Assembly: GCA_001931875.2 (NCBI GenBank)
Contig: MSJH02000174.1
Location: forward strand, 1-18,335
Direction of reading: 5' to 3'
Length of the DNA stretch: 18,335 nt
Origin: Byssochlamys sp. IMV 00236
Lineage: Eukaryota > Ascomycota > Eurotiomycetes > Eurotiales > Thermoascaceae
A program made the position numbers and the translations under genes. The notes below the pieces were generated by a model that was not told the origin of the DNA, ran no database searches, and saw nothing but the letters and a program-made list of their open reading frames with translations. Positions 1 to 9,589 of the stretch are shown here, one piece after another (position 1 is the first letter of the stretch; every line of letters starts with the position of its first letter).

Positions 1-183
1 AGGGATGTTGCTGCTTGCCTCAACTACATGCACATCCTTCGTGGGCTTCGACGTAATGGCATGGTTCCTGATAGGTTTCGCCGGGTTGCTGTTGCTCCTA
101 CAAGACATCGAAGAAGAGTGGACGATCAGGAACAACCAAGAACTAGAATACGCATAGAAAGTTCCCCATCCAGTTATCGCTAG
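1..183 (+). pseudogene. C-terminal tail of a probable TnpB/Fanzor-like transposon nuclease (partial, cut by window edge)
   Basis: An open frame runs in from the left edge (frame 1) and stops at TAG 181-183, giving 60 residues. It begins RDVAACLNYMHILRGLRRNG and continues into a very basic tail rich in RRR and RxR. The D-x-x-A-x-x-N spacing fits the RuvC-III signature of TnpB/Fanzor nucleases (D-x-N-A-A-x-N), which lies just before the C-terminus and carries the last catalytic Asp. The expected zinc-ribbon Cys pairs would lie upstream, outside the window. Members of this family are known from fungal transposons. The alternative is the tail of another fungal transposase or an unrelated basic protein. 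Whether the full element is intact cannot be judged, so the pseudogene type here only means partial. Confidence 0.42.
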
Positions 184-2361
184 GACACATCTAGACGCCT
201 TTGGGGTAAGCTATATGTAATAATTTTCTTACATAACTAACTGTATAATTCTTTATATTCTCTCCCCTTGGTACTTATTACTCTCATTTATATGTCGTCT
301 CCTTTTGCACGCATTATATTTTTAACCTTTGCGTAATACTTTTTTTAATTTGCACTAATTATTCTTTTCATACATGTCATAATTTATCCTCTTTCTGAAA
401 TATATTTTTAATGAAATAGTAGTTGAAGAAGACGATATGAACAATATAACCATCGCAAAATACGGAGACAATGAGGATATTTTGAATATAGACAACATTG
501 TGACGCCCGAACATATTCAAAAAGCAGTTAAACATTACATGTAAGATTGGAAGAGATGATTCTTTCTTGAAAGCGAAGAGATGTCTTTTTTATGAGATAA
601 TCTTGGTCATATCGTTGCAGCCAATGTGAATCGGTTTTTATTACAAACGAATAGCAACACTGGAACGACGATTTTAGTAACGATGTGATCATGAGGAAGA
701 CCAACATGAATGAAGAAGAGGTAGACGTAATCGTCCAGATGTATTCTCCATCGTTTGTTGAATCAGCTGTTGTTCTGAAGAAGCACTGGTTTTCATGACG
801 AGCTTTTCGTTGTTTATACACAACAACGCTAAAATTGATGACTGCGCCGATCTCTCCAAGGTCGGCTACCAAGCAAGAGCCGTTACTTTTATCAGAAGAA
901 AGACAAGGCTTGGAAAAGACTACTTCAATTTGACGTATAGGCTAGAATACTTGGAATTATTGGGTACTAGTGGCTTCTTTGGTTCGGTAGATGGCGAGTC
1001 CTTCTTTCCTTTCCTTGGGTCGCCAATCCAGGAACTCCCAGTTGCTATCAAAGAGGCTTATAAACAGTTTCAGCAAGTACAATATTTATTCCTAGGATTC
1101 AGAAGCAATACACTTGTAAGAACAGAATCCTGAACCAGTATTACAAGCAGTACTCAGAGAACAACTGGGATTTCACAGCAAGAAATACGACGACTAAGGA
1201 TTTGCACCAGCCAATCCTTTATGCTTCAGTAGTCGACATATAATGCACACAGTTGCATCTTTTGTGCTCTGATGTTTCGCATATAAAGAGATTTGCAACG
1301 AAGGTTTGGTCGAACTTCTCGCCAAAGTCCAAAATCAACAAGAATTATCAATGTCTTCAACAAGCAAACTGATCAATAAATACGTAGTATTTATTAATCA
1401 AAATTAAACCGATTTCTTCTCTTTGGGATGCGAAAATCCGTCGAATGAAATATAGAAACTGTCCTCTCGCGTTGCTTTTACTGTATTTAGTGATTATTCA
1501 ATAAAGAAGCCATCTTACACCCTAACTAACTGTACATTAAAAACTGTATTAAAGGCAGCATTGCCTTTTTCAGTAAATTTGAAAAGTGGCTCAATTTGGT
1601 TTTGTACAGATCAATACTGCACAATATTATAAGCTTTTGAGAGTACATGAAATCTTGTCTAAGTTATCCCCAAAAATGTCTGGCGAATCCGACTTGTAGA
1701 TGTTGTCGGATAAGATAGACATTGCAGCACGTGCTTGGATCAGCAGCACTGTCTACAGCTCTGCCTTCTACAGTTCAAGTTCATCAATACCATCTGGTGT
1801 ATCATTATCACTTCCCTATAGCAATTCAATGAGATTGTTAATCAAAGCTACGATGTATATTCTCAACACACCTCACGTCTTTTACACTTTCTGACAAGTT
1901 CATTCTAAAAGATATTGATATTTTCCCACATTGGATGCTAACTTAAAGCCTGTGATAACCTTGTCTTCAGTATTGCGCTGTGTGGGTTTTTGCTTTTGAC
2001 GTCATATCGATTACACTGCGTCCCAAGCTATTTCTTTTCAAAAGTAAAGGAAGTATATTTACATGAGCGTGAATATTATTTCACAGGCAACGGTAATGTT
2101 GCCCAAGCCAAGAGACAAAGAACGCAGTGGCTGCCTCGCCCATGGTTCGGATGATAGTTTTAAAATAACAACACCTTTTCAAGATATAAAGAGGGAACAA
2201 TAGGAAGTTCTTTATTGTGTAGCTAATTCAGTATGACAGTCACAATACCCAGTCTCTCTTTTTATCTCACTCGTCCGCTTTCTCCTTTTGTGTCTGTTTG
2301 ACTCTGATAAATTTCCCTTTTTCTTTTTCTTTATTATTTTTTTTTAATAAAAATTAATTAA
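184..2361. other. 2.2-kb degenerate region without an intact gene
   Basis: No complete gene is supported here. About 417-543 (+) reads as a clean 41-residue stretch (starting VEEDDMNN, ending KHYM then TAA). About 795-1133 (+) reads as 112 residues (starting MTSFSLFIHNN), followed in another frame by coding-like sequence to about 1240. Between them the frame changes several times with stops, as in a decayed gene or transposon passenger. I recognise no domain. The rest (184-416 and 1260-2200) is AT-rich with short inverted repeats. The last 150 bases before 2362 are T-rich and probably serve as the promoter and leader of the poly(A) polymerase gene. Confidence 0.4.
1370..1400. repeat. Near-perfect 14-bp inverted repeat with a 3-nt loop
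   Basis: The left arm TGATCAATAAATAC (1370-1383) pairs with GTATTTATTAATCA (1387-1400) with one mismatch, around the spacer GTA. Each strand carries an AATAAA within an arm, so the element could act as a two-way polyadenylation signal or be the remains of a transposon end. No flanking target duplication was seen. Confidence 0.6.
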
Positions 2362-4653
<2,292 letters not shown>

Positions 4654-4706
4654 TATCTATTATCCCCCCTTTCTTCCTTTTTATAAAAAAAACCCAACAC
4701 TTGGAA

Positions 4707-4712
4707 AATAAA
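4707..4712 (+). terminator. Candidate poly(A) signal of the poly(A) polymerase gene
   Basis: AATAAA lies 54 nt after the stop codon, within the 167-nt spacer before the next start codon. The same spacer (about 4755-4810) is pyrimidine-rich and probably serves as the promoter and leader of the COP1 gene. Confidence 0.4.
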
Positions 4713-4820
4713 AATAATGCAAAAACTAGCCAATGATGTGTTTTGATTATTTGTTGTAAAAGAAAAAATTCCCTTTTTGTTTTTGGTTTTTTCTTTTCTT
4801 TTTTTCTACTCAAGTGTCAA

Positions 4821-5207
4821 ATGTCAAATTCAAGTCAAGGTGAACAAGACCAACAAAGGCAGAGATCACGACAACAACAACAACAAAATAACAATTCGCT
4901 TGGACTTATAACACTTGCTTCAGCAGACATACAGTCACCTCCGGCTTCCGTATCATCTTTTGTATCGTTACTAAGCCAACCTCCACGCCGATGCAATCAT
5001 AACAATATTCCCAATCAATCTTTATCTTATGCAAGCATGGATAGAGTGGATGATGAACTAAGCTGGTAAACACTATGCACAAAAGAAAAAGAGAGAGACA
5101 ATCTAAAATGAAGAACAATATGCCTTAGTCCTATATGTCAAGATATAATGAAGGAAGTATTTGCGACTAAATGTGGGCATTCCTTTTGGTAAATATTTTA
5201 GAGTGAA

Positions 5208-5268
<61 letters not shown>

Positions 5269-7002
5269 TGTAGAGAATGGGCCTGTATTAATGGATGTCT
5301 ATTTTGTATAAATGGATATATAGTTATGAATGCATAAGTGAGCATATCAAATATCAGTCTGATTGTCCATTATGCAGATCGAGATTGTCAAGAAATGAAA
5401 TATATCCAAATTTTCAATGTAAGCCATTTCATTCTTTTTCTTTTCTTTCTTTATCTTTTTATATACTCTAATACGTATACCTTTTAGTAAATAGATTAGC
5501 TGAATTAAGAATACAAGTCATGGAAAGAAATATCCCAATATTTAAGACTGATCCTATGGAAGCTCTAGTGAGAAGAATCAAGAATGATCATTCATCTATA
5601 GCATCCTCTATTGCCAGTTCATTACCCTATTCAGGTATGTTTCAATTACCGTCCAACCTTATTGTGTATCTTATGTCTTTTTAGATATTGTCAACTTATT
5701 TAACCGAGCATTGGATGAAAAGAAAAAGATGCAGGATGAAGAATCCAAAATGAAAGCCGACCTATTAGACACATTCTTGGTCAGATTGAAGAGTAGCAAT
5801 GATATGGTACCAATCTAAATGACTATACGTTCTTTAAATCTAATATGTCAACTTGCTATGTATAGACCATAAAGAATCTTATGCTGCAGAATAGGTACAT
5901 TGTAGCTGATTTAGATATCCTCGTCAATAGACAATCAAGTACCTCTCCTTCTTCAATCGCAGGTCCTTCTTCTTCATCATCCCCATTGGCCACTCCTGTT
6001 TCTAATAATCAACGCAGAAGAAAGAGAAAATTTGCCGCAAGTACATCATTTGTTTGATATAAAATATACCTTAACAAATATGTTCAATATAGGATATTGT
6101 AGATTTAACTAGACGTGACGATGAACAACAGCTTGTGGATCAAAGCACAGAAGAAGTTGAAAATGATGAAAATAGATCAACTTCCCGTGCTCGATCTGTA
6201 TTTGAAGATGTCAACATTTCTGCACCAAATGAGAATCCAGTTGTCTCGCGTATGGATGAAAGGTTTAGCGACCTGAGGAGCTTGTACTATTGTATGATGA
6301 ATCCTCCGAACTCTGCTGATTTGGATGAAGATGAGAGTAAGTAATATATAAAGTGATAAAAGAGTTTCCCCTTTTTTTTTTAAACTTATAAACTTCAGGA
6401 CATAGTCAGCTGGAAGTCTTCTCTTCTCATCTCTACGAAATTGCAAGATACGGCAGCTTTGATGTACTTGACACGCTTCATTATTCAGACACAAGTCATA
6501 GTACGTCCATTGTATCTTCTATTGAATTTGACAAAGACGAAGAATTCTTTGCCGTCGGAGGCATTTTGAAAGATATCAAGATATATGATTTCAGAATGAC
6601 TTGCCGTCCTGGTGAAAGTAGAACGATGATGCACTGTCCTGTACGCCGAATTGCTTGCGAGAACAAGATTAGCTGTGTTGCTTGGAGCCCTTATATCAAG
6701 GGACAAATCGCCAGCTCGGATTATCTAGGTGTCATTAGTGTTTGGGACGTTGGAACAGGGCAAAAGACGGCATCCTTTGCTGAGCATCGCAAACGCGCCT
6801 GGAGCGTAGATATATGTCAAACAAATCCAAGTTGGTTGGCTTCTGGTAGCGATGATACGACAGTTAAAGTTTGGTCACTAAACAGCCCGCGTTCGATTTT
6901 TACCCTTCCTCATAAAGGCAACATTTGTTGTGCCAAGTTTGCACCAAACAACCAAAACTATTTGGCTGTTGGAACTGCAGGTATAGGCTATAATAAGCAA
7001 TG

Positions 7003-7047
<45 letters not shown>

Positions 7048-7636
7048 TATAATTGTTGATTGTACTGTTAATAGACCACAACATCATTTGCTACGATCTA
7101 AGAAACCCTACCTTGCCTTTGTATACCTATCACGGGCACCAGAAGGCTGTTTCATACGTCAAGTGGCTTAATGACAACGAACTTGTCTCTGCGTAAAGTA
7201 TAGCGGTATAGATCATTACAAATCAGATTGAACTCACTGTATATGTAGCTCTACAGACAATTCGATAAAGTTATGGGAAAGAGAAACAGTTACCTGCATG
7301 AGAACTTTTACGGGCCATCTGAACGAGAAGAACTTTGTTGGATTATCCGTAAATGAGAATTGGATTGCTTGCGGAAGTGAAACGAATACGGTCTATGCAT
7401 ATCACAAACATGCCCAAGCGCCCATTGCCAAATACACGTTCCCTATTGATGCAATTCCTGTATGTGAATATTGACACTTTAAAAAGGGGCAGTTACTTAT
7501 GTGTTTCGTATAGACAAGAATGATGCTCGATAGTGATCCTGCATACTTTGTTAGTTCGGTATGCTGGAAAAAGGATACTTCTAAGCTGCTCTCTGCCAAC
7601 AGCAAAGGTGTTGTTCGCGTTCTTCAACTGAAATAA
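4821..7636 (+). CDS. COP1: COP1-type E3 ubiquitin ligase (RING, coiled coil, seven WD40 repeats), 710 aa, 11 exons
   Basis: COP1 proteins join a substrate-binding WD40 propeller to a RING that recruits the E2, and mark nuclear factors for degradation. Exons: 4821-5065, 5129-5188, 5324-5418, 5488-5634, 5685-5806, 5866-6051, 6093-6336, 6399-6980, 7075-7192, 7249-7459, 7514-7636. A Gln/Asn-rich N-terminus is followed by a complete RING at residues 82-119 (CPIC, KCGHSFC, YECI, SDCPLC) and the COP1-type IYPNF just after it. A charged helical region (about 185-250) is probably coiled coil, and RRRKRK (273-278) is a likely nuclear signal. The propeller starts near residue 395 (IVSSIEFDKDEEFFAVGG) and includes the COP1 hallmark GHLNEKNFVGLSV...IACGSETNTVYAYHK. 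Length fits plant and animal COP1 (about 675-730 aa). An in-frame ATG at 4743 exists, but 4821 is preferred because the sequence between would encode a Phe-rich leader. SPA-like proteins are the alternative, but the RING favours COP1. Confidence 0.93.
5210..5268. repeat. Compound (TA)n(TG)n microsatellite in COP1 intron 2
   Basis: About sixteen TA units are followed by about thirteen TG units. The tract lies within the 135-nt intron 5189-5323, which splits the fifth zinc ligand codon of the RING (TG|T). Confidence 0.95.
7004..7044 (+). repeat. 41-nt T homopolymer in COP1 intron 8
   Basis: An uninterrupted T run lies inside the 94-nt intron 6981-7074, between WD40 repeats four and five. On the coding strand it may act as a long polypyrimidine tract, about 30 nt before the acceptor AG. 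Its exact length is likely to vary or be misread. Confidence 0.95.
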
Positions 7637-7759
7637 GAATGTTTTGCCATCATATCTTCCTCCATTTTCTTCACCGCTATCTTTTTCTTTCTTTCATTTC
7701 ATGCTTAATTAGTATCATAGTTGTGATAAAGACGATAATAGCAATGAAAATATCTTTAC

Positions 7760-7765
7760 AATAAA
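7760..7765 (+). terminator. Candidate poly(A) signal of the COP1 gene
   Basis: AATAAA lies 124 nt after the stop at 7634-7636, in AT-rich sequence. It is the first exact match downstream that I noticed. Confidence 0.35.
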
Positions 7766-7769
7766 CAAA

Positions 7770-8177
7770 ACTATGCTTCAAATAATACCTTTTTGCAAGC
7801 TTAGCCAATGTGAGTGACACATTGACATAAACTGATAACACTTTTGATGGTTTAGCAAGTCAACAAGTGTTTCCTTTCTTTTTTAAAAAACAGAAACCAA
7901 AGCTGGATGTCTACCTTACGCTGATCTCCTTAGTGAAATAAAGATTGAGTCAATTCAATCTCAACATAAATAAGGAGGGCAATCTGTTCATGCTGTTGAT
8001 TAGAAATACGTCATTTATACCCATGCAAGCAGAGATTGAGTGAATTAACAGAGAGTAAGCGTTTGCTACATTCCCCCCATTGACTTGCTTATAGAAATAA
8101 CTAAAGGTTAAAGCAATGTATAATTATATACATATGCATGAATGCGTGTACAATGAACCGTGGGTTGAATGAGAAAA
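7770..8177. other. Spacer without a recognised gene
   Basis: Nothing convincing was found. A short open stretch near 7893-7970 shows no family I recognise. The end of this spacer probably includes more of the decayed transposase that follows, since about 8150-8177 resembles its frame in pieces. Confidence 0.35.
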
Positions 8178-8418
8178 GTTTTCGAACAATAGTATTTCTC
8201 ACGATACAAGAAGCTCAAACCTTTTCTCCCTGAATTGAACCCTATTGAATAGATTTGGCCAGCCTGAAAGAGTAAGCTTAAAAGAGAAGTGCTCTTAAAA
8301 AACTTTGACTTCGCGTATAAGAGAAGCATGCAGCAATGTTCTTATTAATGACCTAAAAGGCTTCTGCAGATACTCACCCAAGAAGTTCGACGATTGCTTA
8401 GAGCGCAAATCCGTATAG
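8178..8418 (+). pseudogene. Broken Tc1/mariner-type DDE transposase, C-terminal remnant
   Basis: The C-terminal end of a DDE transposase can be read in two frames. The first part (from 8178) gives RYKKLKPFLPELNPIE, the family block holding the third catalytic acidic residue, then IWPA and KSKLKREVL. It is broken by stops at 8190-8192, 8250-8252 and 8265-8267. After a one-base frame change in the A-run near 8297-8301 the second part reads LTSRIREACSNV, then GFCRYSPKKFDDCLERKSV, ending at TAG 8416-8418. This closing block (EAC...FCRYS..CFD/KKFD.CL) is one I associate with Mucorales transposases. The N-terminal two thirds and terminal repeats were not found. It cannot encode an active enzyme. 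It directly abuts the TLDc exons that follow. Confidence 0.75.
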
Positions 8419-8419
8419 T

Positions 8420-8736
8420 TTTTATGGTACAGGAGAGTGGTAAGTGGATATAATGTGATGTCTTTTATATAATTGACCCATGGATATAGTTTTTTATGGA
8501 ATACACAGGCTCAGAAAATGTGTCTCTATAGCTGGACAAGCAAAAACAACCACATGATTTACTCTGATCAAGATATATTAGCCATAGGAAACGGTGAAGG
8601 CGGCTTTGGTCTTTGTCTTCACTCAGATCTTATTCATGGTTATACCAAACCATGTGCCACATTTGATAATCCTGTGTTAACTGTGACGAATATATTTGAA
8701 TGCATGGGTTTAGAAATATGGAGTTTCCTGTATTAA
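8420..8736 (+). pseudogene. TLDc-domain (Oxr1-like) protein, C-terminal part only
   Basis: Two exons, 8420-8439 and 8490-8736, joined across a 50-nt GT-AG intron, restore the classic TLDc sequence FYGTGECFLW. The frame continues through LYSWTSKNNHMIYSDQD, GNGEGGFGLCLHSDLIHG, PCATFDNPVLT and the closing LEIWSF before stop 8734-8736. TLDc proteins act in oxidative-stress resistance and bind the V-ATPase. Only the last third of the domain is present: the N-terminal half (LPxRL...LLYS..HG.S) is absent upstream, where a transposase remnant lies instead. The surviving part has no stops and keeps its splice sites, so loss is recent, or upstream exons lie further away and the remnant sits in an intron (AG at 8417-8418 could be an acceptor). 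The stop is 6 bp from the end of the opposite-strand gene. Confidence 0.8.
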
Positions 8737-8742
8737 GTTTAT

Positions 8743-9468
8743 TTAACAAAGAAATTTACACATAATGTCAGATACATATGACTGTGACTCTTCAATCGAC
8801 AGCTTATGACGAACAGGTGGGCGAATGGGAGCTACCATTGCATCGTTAGTGGATACATGCAAATATTCATTCAAATAATAAATCAAATCATTACTGATAA
8901 TTCTTTGTCGCTTCATAATTTCATCAATTTCTTGATTCTTTCTCTTGTTTGAAGTCATTATTTCAAGACCATCGTCTTCATCGTTGTTACTATAGGCATT
9001 CAGTAGTTCGTTCCAAATGTCCGCATGAGATATTCGTTCACGAACAGTATAAATTCTGCATTCTTCTTCTTCTTCGTCTTCATCCTCATTACAGTACTCT
9101 ATTAATAATTCTTTCCAAATATCTGCATGTGGTATTGGTTTACGTACAGCTGCAATAATCGCTTCTTCTTCTTCTTCTTCGGTTGTTTCTTTATCTTTAT
9201 TAGTCGAAGAATTTGGTATCAAATACTTGGTAATAGTATTATTTTGCTTCTTTGTGTTTACTGCCTTTTTCTTTTTATGAGTGGTATTGTTGCTCTTATT
9301 GCCTATCAGTACTGGTGACGGTTTGACTGGTGAGAGATCTGTAAGTTGTGGTTCAATGAAAGCAATCGATGGGTTGATAGACGCTTTTACTAGTTTATTG
9401 GTTGTTGTTGTCGTATCACGTCTTTGGTGTTGCTTTCTTTTTGAAATGAAGGAGTCAAGAGTCGACAT
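8743..9468 (-). CDS. Unrecognised acidic, probably nuclear protein with PIP-like N-terminus, 241 aa
   Basis: A single open frame on the minus strand, with no intron needed. I do not recognise a family. The N-terminus MSTLDSFISKRKQ resembles PCNA-interacting (PIP) boxes near basic residues, but lacks the usual first Gln. A second weaker PIP-like stretch is ITKYLI (79-84). SPVK (46-49) fits a CDK site. Basic groups at 65-68 and 174-189 (KRK, KRQR) could be nuclear signals. HADIW[KN]ELL occurs twice (114-121, 148-155), each followed by an acidic tract. A predicted helical region (about 178-203) and a possible RxxL destruction motif (RHKL, 220-223) close the protein. Low-complexity acidic and Thr/Asn runs suggest disorder. 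A spurious long frame is possible, but the motif duplication and codon-aware structure favour a gene. Confidence 0.6.
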   Translation of the reverse strand: MSTLDSFISKRKQHQRRDTTTTTNKLVKASINPSIAFIEPQLTDLSPVKPSPVLIGNKSNNTTHKKKKAVNTKKQNNTITKYLIPNSSTNKDKETTEEEEEEAIIAAVRKPIPHADIWKELLIEYCNEDEDEEEEECRIYTVRERISHADIWNELLNAYSNNDEDDGLEIMTSNKRKNQEIDEIMKRQRIISNDLIYYLNEYLHVSTNDAMVAPIRPPVRHKLSIEESQSYVSDIMCKFLC

Positions 9469-9543
9469 GGTATTAGTTTATAAGAAGAAAAAAAAAGGGA
9501 AAAAAAAGGTAGTTCAAAATTTCTTTATTTTTTTCAAATTCAG

Positions 9544-9587
9544 CCAATCTCGTCAGCTTAAAAAACAATGAAATGGAAGTAGCCAAT
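9544..9587. promoter_or_regulatory. Two CCAAT boxes upstream of the minus-strand 241-aa gene
   Basis: AGCCAATCT (9542-9550) and AGCCAATGG (9581-9589) lie about 75 and 115 bp upstream of the start codon at 9468. Their spacing and R-x-CCAAT context fit NF-Y/HAP sites. A role is inferred from position only. Confidence 0.3.
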
Positions 9588-9589
9588 GG

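Noticed and set aside
1551..1568. Hairpin AAAGGCA-GCAT-TGCCTTT followed by T, like a bacterial terminator
   Set aside because: The genome is eukaryotic, so this terminator type is not expected, and a 7-bp stem can occur by chance.
1700..1894. 64-residue Ser-rich plus frame
   Set aside because: Low complexity, with no promoter-like lead, no splice context and no motif.
5258..5300. Mini-exon WACIN in the COP1 RING region
   Set aside because: It tempted as the sixth zinc ligand, but its junction would create a stop (TG|A). The acceptor at 5323 gives a complete RING instead.
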